Shown one piece after another: positions 24,734-33,249 of a stretch of 64,000 bases of DNA. Origin of the DNA: Peptococcaceae bacterium UBA7702 (GTDB lineage: Bacteria > Bacillota > Dehalobacteriia > UBA7702); NCBI GenBank assembly GCA_002482535.1, contig DLGE01000001.1:884536-948535 (forward strand), given 5' to 3'. The notes beneath the pieces are model-generated. The model was given only the letters and a program-made list of their open reading frames with translations. It had not been told where the DNA came from and did not search any database. Numbering within the stretch: the stretch's first letter is position 1; each line of letters begins with the position of its first letter. The position numbers were made by a program, and so were the translations under genes.

Positions 24734-26865
24734 CTGATTTATGGATTGGCATTTTAAATATCAGCCTTAGTGCAAGCTTCGTCGCCCTGATTGTCATCGC
24801 GATCCGCCTACCTCTGAGAAAAGCGCCGAGGATCTACTCCTATGCCCTTTGGGCTGTGGTGTTTTTCCGACTGATTTGCCCCTTTACCGTCGCCTTACCG
24901 ATCAGCGCCGTTCCCGTTGATCCTCAGACCATACCGCAAAATATCGCCTATGCCGAGAGTCCTGCCATTGCCAGCGGCATCCCTGTCCTTGACGATACCG
25001 TTAACGATATGATGGTCAGCTCCCTGCCGGCGGCCACCGTGGAAAATAGCGTAACTCCCATGAAAACCGCTGTTACCGTCGGAGCCTATCTTTGGTTTGG
25101 CATCTTTCTTGTTCTGATCGCCTATGGCATCGCCGGTTATCTGCGCTTAAAATACAGGGTGAACACCGCGGTGCGCCGGGAAGGCCGCTTCTATGAGACC
25201 GACCGCATCAAAACCCCTTTCGTTCTGGGCTTTTTCCGTCCCCGGATCTATGTGCCCACCGGGCTTGAACCGATGGAGCTAACATACGTTACAGCCCACG
25301 AAGAGACACATATTCGCCGCTTTGATCATCTCATCAAGCCCCTGACGTTTTTCATCACTGCGATCCACTGGTTTAATCCCCTAATATGGCTATGCTACGC
25401 CCTGATGATCCGGGACATGGAGTTATCGGCGGATGAAAGCGTCATGAAACGCTATTCGGGGGATATCCGAACAGCATACGCCGGTTCTCTTCTGTCTCTG
25501 GCGGTGAAGGGCCGGGGCTTTTTTACTCCCCTCGCCTTCGGTGAAATCGGGGTCAAAGACCGGGTCAAAAACGTGCTGCGTTATCGGAAACCCGCCGTTT
25601 GGGTCAGCATTGCGGCCATCCTCGCCGTCACCGCGGCTACACTCTTCCTGGTCGCTGGCAAGGAAACAGACCATAGCGCCGAAACGGCGTATACCAGCTC
25701 CTATGACAGCGTAAGCGTTACCGACGGCTCTGATATGATGGGCTTCAAAACCACCAATGATTTTCAGAGCGACGCCCCGCAGGCCGTAGGCTATATCGAT
25801 ACGGCGATCAAAACAAGCACGGCAACAGAAACGGCAAAAACCCCCGCATTAGACAGCAACACCTTTCAGTCCTACGCCATCACCCTGTCGGGCAATGGCG
25901 ACGAAACCAGCTGCACCCTTTATTACGACGACCTTTACGATGAGGCTTTCATCGAGAAAGACGGCGGCCTTTATGAAACAGGGGAAGACTTTGGCCGCTA
26001 TGTCGACGCCCTTTTTGAAAACACCGGCATGGATTTTCAGTTGAACAAAGACGACGCGGCGCTATTTCAGGAATACGGCTGGACTTTGGATTACGAGATC
26101 AGTGAAAAGAAGCTGAAACTGGGCGATATCAATGCACTGTCAAGCTTCGACGCCAACACCTACTATTTTGCCTACCACAACGTCCTTGCCAAAGACATTG
26201 GCCTCGACATGAGCGCATACGGTGGCAAAAACGTCAATGTCGCCATCTACCGCATTCACGAAAGCATGCCGGCGGAATTCAGCCCGATCAAAAGCTGCCG
26301 GGGCATCGTCGTAAAAAGCGGCGGCAAAACCGTGGCCGCGTTCATCAGCGCCGGGCGTCACAACACCTTTATTGCCTGTAGTTTGAAGGGAAATAGCTTT
26401 GAAACAGCGGCGGGAGAAACCGTTGACGACTGGCTTTCCCACAACGTACAGGCAGACGCCACGGAAAAGGAAATGTCTGAGCTTTCACCGGAAGAGGTCA
26501 TCGAGGCGTATTTCAAGGCCCTCTCTGACCGGGATGCCCAGGCAGCGACCGCATGTATCGCCAAAAGAGTTCTACTGGAACAGTTGTCCGCCAACATGTT
26601 GAATCAAAATCTCTTTTCAGAGAGGGTCTATCTGCCCTTGACAGACGCTGATATCAACGCCAAAGACCCCCTTGAAAATCTAAAATCCGCGAAGTTGGTA
26701 GAAATAGAACCCTCCTCCTACAGCAGCGATGTTTACGGGGTCACGGCAGAGATGGAATACAAGCAAATCGTCACCACGGAGAGCGGGTACCAATCTTCCA
26801 ATTTTACCATGGTCTATGAATCCCCTGAAACGGGATGGAAAATCGCCGAAACAGGACAGGGATAA
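24730..26865 (+). CDS. blaR1: BlaR1-like M56 metallopeptidase with novel sensor domain
   Basis: A 711-residue membrane protein. Residues 1-310 form the M56 peptidase with about four membrane spans and the zinc motif HEETH (about residue 187), then a further span near 290-310. Instead of a penicillin-binding sensor, the extracellular part (about 315-711) has low-complexity Thr/Ala sequence followed by two unfamiliar domains; the last (SPEEVIEAYFKALSDRDAQA) resembles DUF4829. It should sense a different signal and inactivate the BlaI partner. The signal is unknown. Confidence 0.85.
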   Translation: MTDLWIGILNISLSASFVALIVIAIRLPLRKAPRIYSYALWAVVFFRLICPFTVALPISAVPVDPQTIPQNIAYAESPAIASGIPVLDDTVNDMMVSSLPAATVENSVTPMKTAVTVGAYLWFGIFLVLIAYGIAGYLRLKYRVNTAVRREGRFYETDRIKTPFVLGFFRPRIYVPTGLEPMELTYVTAHEETHIRRFDHLIKPLTFFITAIHWFNPLIWLCYALMIRDMELSADESVMKRYSGDIRTAYAGSLLSLAVKGRGFFTPLAFGEIGVKDRVKNVLRYRKPAVWVSIAAILAVTAATLFLVAGKETDHSAETAYTSSYDSVSVTDGSDMMGFKTTNDFQSDAPQAVGYIDTAIKTSTATETAKTPALDSNTFQSYAITLSGNGDETSCTLYYDDLYDEAFIEKDGGLYETGEDFGRYVDALFENTGMDFQLNKDDAALFQEYGWTLDYEISEKKLKLGDINALSSFDANTYYFAYHNVLAKDIGLDMSAYGGKNVNVAIYRIHESMPAEFSPIKSCRGIVVKSGGKTVAAFISAGRHNTFIACSLKGNSFETAAGETVDDWLSHNVQADATEKEMSELSPEEVIEAYFKALSDRDAQAATACIAKRVLLEQLSANMLNQNLFSERVYLPLTDADINAKDPLENLKSAKLVEIEPSSYSSDVYGVTAEMEYKQIVTTESGYQSSNFTMVYESPETGWKIAETGQG

Positions 26866-26914
26866 CCATAAAAGAAACATCATAAAAAATGACCTGGCGG
26901 TTTATCCGGCAGGC

Positions 26915-26944
26915 CACTTTTCATCACTTTTCATCACTTTTCAT
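26915..26944 (+). repeat. Three perfect tandem copies of a 10-bp unit
   Basis: CACTTTTCAT is repeated at 26915-26924, 26925-26934 and 26935-26944, between the convergent ends of blaR1 and the methionine-synthase activation gene. The copy number may vary among strains. No function is evident. Confidence 0.8.
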
Positions 26945-26959
26945 CTTATGATCATTTAC

Positions 26960-27637
26960 TCAGCAGAGGCCGGCTTCGTAGCATTCGGGATCGAAATCAC
27001 CGCTGCGCTCCACACAGTCCCGCTTGAGACAGAGGCGGCAATCGTGATCATCCTGAGCCACCTTAAAACGGAAGCCGGAGACACTTTTCACCGGATACAT
27101 GATGCCGCTCTCGGTGAGCTCGATTCCAGTTTTCGCCACATCGTCGCCGAGGAGCGCGAAGAGGTCGTGCTGGGACACGAGGGGCCAATCTTCAAAGGAA
27201 CCCGGGGAAACACAGGCGGTTTGGCCGTCCAACAGGTTATCCAGCTGTTCGGTCATATAGATCGCAGCCTTCCGCAGATAAATATTCATGATGCCGTCAA
27301 GGGCAAGCTCCTTGATGATATCACCCTGGGCTTCGCTGAAATCGGCAATTTCCTTGCCGCAGGTGCAAAGATAAGCATAGACTTGATCGATGTTTTTCAG
27401 CTTTTCCGCTAGAATTTTACTGGTAAAGACTTTGCCGCCGATGGTCACGCTATCCTCGGTTTTGTCCTCAACGGCATATACCCGGCAGACGGCTTTGGGA
27501 TTGACAATATCCCGAGAAGCCTCGATCATTTCATCAATATACTTGCCGTACATATGATCAATGGGCATACCCATTCTTTTCAAGACTTCTTCTTTCGTCA
27601 CAACACAGGAAATATGATCCCAAAATGCATGATTCAT
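26960..27637 (-). CDS. B12-dependent methionine synthase activation-domain protein
   Basis: A 225-residue stand-alone protein with the fold of the MetH C-terminal activation domain, which binds SAM during reductive reactivation of cobalamin. The segments CTCGKEIADFSEAQGD and LTESGIMYPVKSVSGF fit the family. The C-terminal tail adds a Cys cluster (CRLCLKRDCVERS). In anaerobes such short proteins partner with split MetH or other corrinoid methyltransferases. No metH is in the window; the two URO-D methyltransferases are possible functional partners. Confidence 0.8.
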   Translation of the reverse strand: MNHAFWDHISCVVTKEEVLKRMGMPIDHMYGKYIDEMIEASRDIVNPKAVCRVYAVEDKTEDSVTIGGKVFTSKILAEKLKNIDQVYAYLCTCGKEIADFSEAQGDIIKELALDGIMNIYLRKAAIYMTEQLDNLLDGQTACVSPGSFEDWPLVSQHDLFALLGDDVAKTGIELTESGIMYPVKSVSGFRFKVAQDDHDCRLCLKRDCVERSGDFDPECYEAGLC

Positions 27638-27937
27638 ATGATCACCTCTTCTTTTCGTATCTCTTGTTATATCATACTGATTTTAGCGCTATTTTGTCAA
27701 GATAATTCCCGCCTTATCGACAAGATTCGGAATTTACGATAAGCAAGTTTCCTTTGAGACAGCATATTCAGGGCAAATTAGATGGGAGGCGTATAAACCT
27801 TCACTGCCGCATTTTAGCCGAAGTAAAGGGTGGGAAACGGCTTTTGACGCGCATTTGAACTTACGTCTCCCGGTTCATGCCATATGATCCCAATCCCTTT
27901 CAGCCAATCATCCAAATCATTCTAAATAAATTTTTAC
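27638..27937. other. Intergenic stretch without recognisable gene
   Basis: About 300 bp between the MetH-activation gene and the fluoride operon promoter. Short frames exist (for example one with RWEAYKPSLPHFSRS), but none has a start with a ribosome site or a family I recognise. Confidence 0.5.
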
Positions 27938-27966
27938 TTTACAAAAAAATAGCGGCGTGCTATAAT
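27938..27966 (+). promoter_or_regulatory. Sigma-A promoter of the fluoride-response operon
   Basis: TTTACA (27938-27943), exactly 17 bases, then TATAAT (27961-27966). Transcription would start near 27973, at the 5' edge of the first riboswitch. Confidence 0.85.
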
Positions 27967-27972
27967 CTCGTC

Positions 27973-28051
27973 ATGGTGATGGAGCTCACCGAAACGCAGT
28001 GAAAATTGCTAATGGCTCCTACTTTAATTGATTTGAAGTAGGAGTTTTTTT
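27973..28051 (+). ncRNA. Fluoride riboswitch (crcB motif), copy 1, with terminator
   Basis: The aptamer shows GGTGATGGAGCTCACC, an internal purine-rich stretch, and GCTAATGGCTCCTAC, the hallmark of the fluoride-binding crcB RNA. Its 3' strand (28016-28024) is also the left arm of a terminator with 28036-28044, followed by seven T. Fluoride would favour the aptamer and readthrough. Confidence 0.9.
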
Positions 28052-28081
28052 ATGGTCAAATATAGAATCATTTTATATCCC

Positions 28082-28167
28082 GGATAGTGATGGGGTTCAC
28101 TGAATCGCTTCTTAGCTAATGACTCCTACAGATTGCGCAGCTTTGCGTCATTTGTAGGAGTTTTTTA
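28082..28167 (+). ncRNA. Fluoride riboswitch (crcB motif), copy 2, with terminator
   Basis: A second full aptamer (GTGATGGGGTTCAC, then GCTAATGACTCCTAC) follows 30 bp after the first terminator. The terminator uses ACTCCTACA (28122-28130) and TGTAGGAGT (28153-28161), followed by T. It acts on the same transcript before the antiporter start at 28217. Confidence 0.9.
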
Positions 28168-28216
28168 TTGCTTTGGCAATGATATCACCATTTCAATTTA
28201 CAAAGGAGAATTTATT

Positions 28217-29449
28217 TTGTTCGCAACGATTTTAAACAACACCTGGTTCCTCGCCGCCATCTGGATCGGCCTGGCCTTTTTTGCCAGCCTGATCTCCATA
28301 CGCCTTGGCATTTCCGTGGCTCTCATTGAAATCATCGTCGGCATCATTGCCGGAAATTTTCTCGGTCTTCATCAAACCAATGAGTGGATCAACTTTTTGG
28401 CTTCTTTGGGCAGTGTCGTCCTGACCTTCCTCTCCGGCGCGGAGATTGATCCGGTTTCCCTGCGCGCCAATCTAAAAAGCAGTCTCACCGTGGGTCTGCT
28501 CGCCTTTTTCCTGCCCTTTGGCGGTGTTTGGCTTTTCACCCAATTCGTGCTTGGCTGGGATATCCAGCAGGCGCAAATCGCCGGCATCGCTCTTTCCACG
28601 ACTTCCGTCGCCGTGGTATACGCGGTGATGATTGAAACCGGCAAATCCAATACGAACCTTGGCAAAATGATCCTGGCCGCTTGCTTCATCAACGATTTGG
28701 GTACCGTCATCGCCCTCGGCGTGCTCTTTGCTGGATTCCGCTTATACCTTCTGGTCTTTATTGCGGCAACCGCCGCCGTAATGTTTTTCATGCCCCGAAT
28801 CACGAAATACATCATTACGAAATGTGGGGAACAAAGGGTCAGCGAACCGGAAGTCAAATTCATCTTTTTCATTCTCTTCCTTTTGGCAGGTCTTGCCACC
28901 CTTGCCGGCAGTGAAGCGGTACTTCCCGCCTATCTCATCGGCCTTGTGGTTGCGGGAGTCTTCGTGAAAGACAAAACCCTCATCAGCCGAATGCGTGCCA
29001 TCACCTTCACGGTTTTCACTCCCTTCTATTTTATCAAAGCGGGAATGAATGTGTCTCTACACGCCGTTTGGCTATCCTTTGGGGTGATCGCCGCGTTATT
29101 CTTGATGAAAGTCGTCTGCAAAGTAATCGGCGTCTGGCCGGCGGCCAGAGGCTTTGGGATGGGCTTTAAGGAAGCCAATTATACGACGCTGCTGATGTCC
29201 ACCGGACTTACCTTCGGCACCATTTCGGCGCAATTCGGACTTTCCCATCAGATCATCGGGGAAGCTCAATATTCTGTGCTGGTTACGGTCATTATCCTCA
29301 CCGCAATCATACCAACCTTGATCGCCCAGCGGTTTTTCGAACCCTCGGCGGAGGCGATGAACGCCTGGGGCAATGTAAATTCAAACAAAATCAACGGTTC
29401 TTTAAAAAGAAAGGAGAATCACCATGCAGAAGATACTGGTCGGTCTTGA
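28217..29449 (+). CDS. Cation:proton antiporter, fluoride-regulated
   Basis: A 410-residue CPA-type antiporter with about 12 membrane spans (AIWIGLAFFASLISIRLG; GIALSTTSVAVVYAVMIETG; ILAACFINDLGTVIALGVLF). The frame extends upstream through riboswitch 2, but the true start is TTG at 28217, eight bases after AAAGGAG. Antiporters of this kind are a known class controlled by crcB RNAs. The gene ends 26 bases inside uspA. Its role may be fluoride export or coping with the acid that HF entry brings; the ion is unproven. Confidence 0.85.
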   Translation: MFATILNNTWFLAAIWIGLAFFASLISIRLGISVALIEIIVGIIAGNFLGLHQTNEWINFLASLGSVVLTFLSGAEIDPVSLRANLKSSLTVGLLAFFLPFGGVWLFTQFVLGWDIQQAQIAGIALSTTSVAVVYAVMIETGKSNTNLGKMILAACFINDLGTVIALGVLFAGFRLYLLVFIAATAAVMFFMPRITKYIITKCGEQRVSEPEVKFIFFILFLLAGLATLAGSEAVLPAYLIGLVVAGVFVKDKTLISRMRAITFTVFTPFYFIKAGMNVSLHAVWLSFGVIAALFLMKVVCKVIGVWPAARGFGMGFKEANYTTLLMSTGLTFGTISAQFGLSHQIIGEAQYSVLVTVIILTAIIPTLIAQRFFEPSAEAMNAWGNVNSNKINGSLKRKENHHAEDTGRS

Positions 29450-29840
29450 CGGCTCAAAAAACGCTTTTAAGGCCTTGGCGGAAGGCATACGCCTTGCACG
29501 TTTCTATGACGCCCCATTGCATACCGTATCCGTGGAGGCCATATTACGCTTTCCGGAAACCATCAGCGAGGTAATGGAGGAAAAGGATTACGAAGACAGC
29601 AAGTACGAAAAGATCATCGAGCAAGCCCAAGCCGTCGCAGCTGCCGAGGGTTGTACTTTAAACCCTCATCTTTTATTGGGACATGAGGTAAAAGCGATGA
29701 TTGAGTTTATCAGGGAGCATGACATCGACCTCCTGATCATCGGCTTTTTAGGCGTATCGGCAATCTATGAAAGGGTCATGGGCAGCACCTGCGCGAGCCT
29801 TGTACGCTTAGCGCCCTGTTCCGTATTGGTTGTAAAATAA
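29424..29840 (+). CDS. Universal stress protein (UspA family)
   Basis: A 138-residue single Usp domain. The ATP-binding pattern G-2X-G-9X-GST is present (GFLGVSAIYERVMGST), with GLDGS near the N-terminus. It is translationally coupled to the antiporter by a 26-base overlap and is therefore under the same tandem fluoride switches; Usp genes are known in crcB-controlled operons. It may modulate antiporter activity or stress survival. Confidence 0.9.
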   Translation: MQKILVGLDGSKNAFKALAEGIRLARFYDAPLHTVSVEAILRFPETISEVMEEKDYEDSKYEKIIEQAQAVAAAEGCTLNPHLLLGHEVKAMIEFIREHDIDLLIIGFLGVSAIYERVMGSTCASLVRLAPCSVLVVK

Positions 29841-29868
29841 AGCCACTAGCCCTTTGGAGCAAAAAGGA

Positions 29869-29895
29869 ACCTCTGTGCCATCAAAACACAGAGGT
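29869..29895. terminator. Hairpin between convergent uspA and focA
   Basis: ACCTCTGTG (29869-29877) pairs with CACAGAGGT (29887-29895). There is no T run on either strand, so termination may be factor-assisted. Three AACAGG motifs follow at about 29910-29940. Confidence 0.5.
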
Positions 29896-29969
29896 GAAAG
29901 GATAAGATTAACAGGTATAACAGGTTTAAAGAATTTAACAGGATTAGAAAAAGGCTACATGCGGCAGAC

Positions 29970-30806
29970 TCAATCAGATGAACCTTTGGCTTTCAAATTG
30001 ATATCCGCGCCTTTCAGGTACATGAGGTAGTAAACCAAACCCACGAAAATACCGCCGCCGACAATGTTGCCGAGGGTAACGGGGATCAGGTTGCCGACTA
30101 AAAAGTTGCTGACGGTAAGAACATCAACGGAACCGTTGGCCGCAATGATCCCCATGGGAATGAAGAACATATTGGCAACACTGTGTTCAAAACCGCAAAG
30201 TACGAAGGTGAAGATGGGGAAAAAGCAAGCAAAGATCTTGCTGACAATATCCTGGGCGCCCACGGCCATCCAGACGGCGAGGCAAACCAGCCAGTTACAG
30301 AAAATACCGCGGAAGAAAGCCTGCGCCCAAGTGAGGGAGCATTTCCCCGTGGCAATGGCAATGGCTTTGGCCGCAAAAGCGGAAGGCTCACCGTTGGCCA
30401 GGAGGAAACCGCCAAGATAGACCATGGTTACCACGACCAAGGCGCCGATAAAGTTGGTGAAGTAAACCGTGACCCAGTTTCTCACCAACTCACCAAGGGT
30501 AGTTCTTTTATCCAGGTAAGAAACGGCGCAGTACATATTGTCACCGGTAAACAGTTCAGCGCCGGCAACCACCACAAGGATGAGGCCGACGGTAAAGGCG
30601 GCGGCGCCGGCGGCTTTATTCAAACCGGAAGCCGCCCAGTCGCCGACCCAACCGGCGCCAATGGTGATACAAGCCACCGCGGCCAAGGCGATATACGCAC
30701 CGGCGAGGAGGCCGGGAAAAATCAGTTTGCCAACAGACATTTTCCCCTTCTTTTCCCCAAGGGTTGAAACTGTCTTCGCAATTTCATTGGGAGCTAAAAA
30801 GCTCAT
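29970..30806 (-). CDS. focA: Formate/nitrite channel (FocA/NirC family)
   Basis: A 278-residue pentameric-channel family protein with six spans; FTGDNMYCAVSYLDKRT and FEHSVANMFFIPMGI are signature stretches. ATG at 30806 has AAAGGAG six bases upstream; the longer frame is unlikely. It lies downstream of the hydrogenase-Tat operon and near the formate-THF ligase cluster, so formate is the probable substrate rather than nitrite. Confidence 0.9.
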   Translation of the reverse strand: MSFLAPNEIAKTVSTLGEKKGKMSVGKLIFPGLLAGAYIALAAVACITIGAGWVGDWAASGLNKAAGAAAFTVGLILVVVAGAELFTGDNMYCAVSYLDKRTTLGELVRNWVTVYFTNFIGALVVVTMVYLGGFLLANGEPSAFAAKAIAIATGKCSLTWAQAFFRGIFCNWLVCLAVWMAVGAQDIVSKIFACFFPIFTFVLCGFEHSVANMFFIPMGIIAANGSVDVLTVSNFLVGNLIPVTLGNIVGGGIFVGLVYYLMYLKGADINLKAKGSSD

Positions 30807-30894
30807 AGTATTCTCTCCTTTTCGTGGGTCAACCCAAAACAACGGCAAAAGCGGAAAACCATGAACGGCCGCGAAGGTTTTTCAAAGCCCCGTT

Positions 30895-30929
30895 TCATTT
30901 CTGTTTTCATTTTACAAAAACAGAAATGA
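30895..30929 (-). terminator. AT-rich 13-bp hairpin after tatC
   Basis: TCATTTCTGTTTT (30895-30907) pairs with AAAACAGAAATGA (30917-30929). It separates the tatB-hydA-tatC operon from focA. The T run is short, so its efficiency is uncertain. Confidence 0.55.
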
Positions 30930-30956
30930 TTTTGCTCTGAGGCTTAGGGTAAACCA

Positions 30957-31748
30957 TTATAACGTTGTATCGGTTGACTCTTCTTTTTCTGTTCCGGCGG
31001 CGAGGTTTTCCGTGGCCTCACGCCGGTCTTTGTTCACTTTTACGCGTTTCGCGATGAACACGCTGATTTCCCACAAAAGAAGCATAGGAATGAGGAGCAA
31101 AATTTGTGAAACGATATCCGGAGGTGTCAAAATCGCCGCCAAAATAGCCAGAATCACGATGACATACTTCCGCGATTTCACCAATACCGCGGGAGACAGG
31201 ACGCCGATTTTAGTAAGGATATACACTGCCAAAGGTAGCAAAAATACTAAGCCGAAAGGAATGATGAAGCTCATCATATAGCTGACCACCTTACTGATGG
31301 AGAGCATAGGTTCGGCAGTACCGCTGCCAAAGGAAATAAAGAAATTGATGCTTAGACCCAATACGGCGACAAAGGCGAAGCAAACACCGAGAATAAAAAG
31401 AAAAAGGGAGGAAAAATACACCACGGCAAACATTCTTTTTTCACTGGCATACAAGGCCGGGCGCAGAAAGCGCCAGAAAAAGAAGGAAATGACGGGAAAG
31501 GAAAGTACAAACCCCGCAATAAAGGAGACTTTCATTTTCACCACCCAGACTTCGGTCAAGGTTGTATAGACCAATTCCACACCGATCTTGCGGATCGGCG
31601 CCAAAAGTATATCCATTAGCGGATCGCAAAACAACGCGAATACAAGCACAAAGCTCAAAGCCAAGGCGATCACGCAATACATCACGGTTTTGCGCAACTC
31701 GTTCAAATGCTCTATCAGCGCCTGCTTCGTATCAGCCAATGACCTCAC
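30957..31748 (-). CDS. tatC: Sec-independent translocase TatC
   Basis: A 263-residue, six-span receptor for twin-arginine signal peptides. The N-terminus IEHLNELRK and the F-E-type first cytoplasmic region are typical. It is last in the operon tatB-hydA-FeS-NrfD-tatA-tatC, so it probably serves the Tat-signal hydrogenase in particular. The C-terminal extension is charged. It follows tatA by 26 bp. Confidence 0.93.
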   Translation of the reverse strand: MRSLADTKQALIEHLNELRKTVMYCVIALALSFVLVFALFCDPLMDILLAPIRKIGVELVYTTLTEVWVVKMKVSFIAGFVLSFPVISFFFWRFLRPALYASEKRMFAVVYFSSLFLFILGVCFAFVAVLGLSINFFISFGSGTAEPMLSISKVVSYMMSFIIPFGLVFLLPLAVYILTKIGVLSPAVLVKSRKYVIVILAILAAILTPPDIVSQILLLIPMLLLWEISVFIAKRVKVNKDRREATENLAAGTEKEESTDTTL

Positions 31749-31774
31749 CTTCTTCTTATAAAATGATAAACTTA

Positions 31775-31993
31775 TTATGCGTCGGGCTCGGAATTTTTAG
31801 CTTCTTTTTTTTCGATATCTTCCGCAGACGCCTCCGCTGCCTGAGGAGAGGATTCGCCGGTATCTTTCACTTCTTCTTTAAACTCTTTGATGCCGCGTCC
31901 CAGGTTTTTGCCGACACCGGCCAACTTGGAACCGCCAAAAAGCACAAGCACCAAAACGATGATCAGAAGTATTTCCCATACACCAAATCTCAT
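31775..31993 (-). CDS. tatA: TatA/E twin-arginine translocase subunit
   Basis: A 72-residue protein: one N-terminal span (WEILLIIVLVLVLFGGSKL), the conserved FGGSKLAG hinge, an amphipathic helix (KNLGRGIKEFKEEVK) and an acidic tail. ATG at 31993 has AAGGGGG eight bases upstream. TatA forms the translocation pore. It is next to tatC and downstream of the hydrogenase genes. Confidence 0.92.
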   Translation of the reverse strand: MRFGVWEILLIIVLVLVLFGGSKLAGVGKNLGRGIKEFKEEVKDTGESSPQAAEASAEDIEKKEAKNSEPDA

Positions 31994-32037
31994 AAGAGCA
32001 TCCCCCTTCTGCCTACTTCTCGGCAAGAATAACGTGT

Positions 32038-33249
32038 TTATTCAGAAACACTGTTTTGTTCGTTTTTGGATAAACGGATGATCCCCGCCGGCGGACGGCT
32101 GACAATATCCGGCTTTTCGTCGTGTTTCCCTTGGTTGACGGGAAGGTTTTCGATGGCGAATAAATAGATCAGCGCCACCAAAGCCGTGAGGCCGATGACC
32201 AGCCAAATTTCCGTCCATTTGGGGAAATAGGATACGTCGGTGTAGCCTGCCATGCCGACAAAAACGAAATCAAAACGATTGATTAAAACACCTAATATAC
32301 CGCAACCGGCGGCAATCAGCTGATACATGGATTTCTTGATCATGGGGCTGAAAATCAGCACCGCGGGAACAATGGAACCCACAATGAATTCTACGAGGAA
32401 CATATTCCCGGAAGCAGAGCCGGAGAACACTTCGGCCCAGGCGCCGCGCACGGAAAGGTCAACGAATTTCAATACGATGTAGATAAGGATGAAAGCGCCG
32501 GCAACCCGCAGCAAGCTTTTGATCATGGCGTCGTCGGAGGTCTTTTTATAGTGCCGGTTGTGGGCGTAATATTCCGCCGCCACAAAGCAGAGACCGCCGG
32601 AAAACGAAGTGATCAAACAAGCCCAAGGCAAAAATTGCGAATACCAAATCGTGTTGAGCTTCGCCGGCATCGCCAGGTAAAGCGCGCCGTATGCCGCTTC
32701 TTGACCAAAGGGAATGATACAGGCCAAAAGGACAAAGAAGGGCAGGAAAAACCGGGCAATATGCTTCACCCAGGATTTATAACGGTCGCCCCAAACTTCC
32801 AAAAGCTCAAATACCTGTACAATAATGTAAAGGGTGATGCAGATGGCTACTTCGTAAAGGGGCGAGGTAAAGGCTCCTGAAATAAAGAACCAATAGAAGT
32901 TATCCCAACGCCCGATTTCAATAAAGAGAATCAGGAACACGAGGACATAACAGAAAAATGACATCAGCAAGGCTCTGCGGGCCAACGGCTTGTATTTTTC
33001 CAAATGGAAAATGTGGGTTAAAATCGCCACGGCAAAACCGCAGGCACCCAAGGCGCTGAGAATCAAATCCATATAGATCCAAAAGCCCCAGGGCCATTCG
33101 TCAGACAAATTCGTGGTGGCTCCCAAGCCGTTGATGAGGCGGTAGATCAAAATGAAGATACCGAATGCCGCCAAAAGCAAAAGGATCCAACGCGTCAGTG
33201 TAAAGCGAAAACTTGCTTTTTTATTGATCTTGAGGGTATAATCAAACAT
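32038..33249 (-). CDS. NrfD/HybB-type membrane quinone-interacting subunit
   Basis: A 403-residue membrane protein with about ten spans in the NrfD/PsrC/HybB fold. It passes electrons between an extracytoplasmic Fe-S subunit and the quinone pool. The N-terminus has a cytoplasmic stretch and then WPWGFWIYMDLILSALGACG, typical of the family. The ATG overlaps the upstream Fe-S gene by eight bases. In context it should link external H2 oxidation to the membrane. Confidence 0.85.
   Translation of the reverse strand: MFDYTLKINKKASFRFTLTRWILLLLAAFGIFILIYRLINGLGATTNLSDEWPWGFWIYMDLILSALGACGFAVAILTHIFHLEKYKPLARRALLMSFFCYVLVFLILFIEIGRWDNFYWFFISGAFTSPLYEVAICITLYIIVQVFELLEVWGDRYKSWVKHIARFFLPFFVLLACIIPFGQEAAYGALYLAMPAKLNTIWYSQFLPWACLITSFSGGLCFVAAEYYAHNRHYKKTSDDAMIKSLLRVAGAFILIYIVLKFVDLSVRGAWAEVFSGSASGNMFLVEFIVGSIVPAVLIFSPMIKKSMYQLIAAGCGILGVLINRFDFVFVGMAGYTDVSYFPKWTEIWLVIGLTALVALIYLFAIENLPVNQGKHDEKPDIVSRPPAGIIRLSKNEQNSVSE

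Noticed and set aside
28133..28216. N-terminal extension of the antiporter
   Set aside because: It would be translated from riboswitch 2 and its terminator; the TTG at 28217 has a proper ribosome site.
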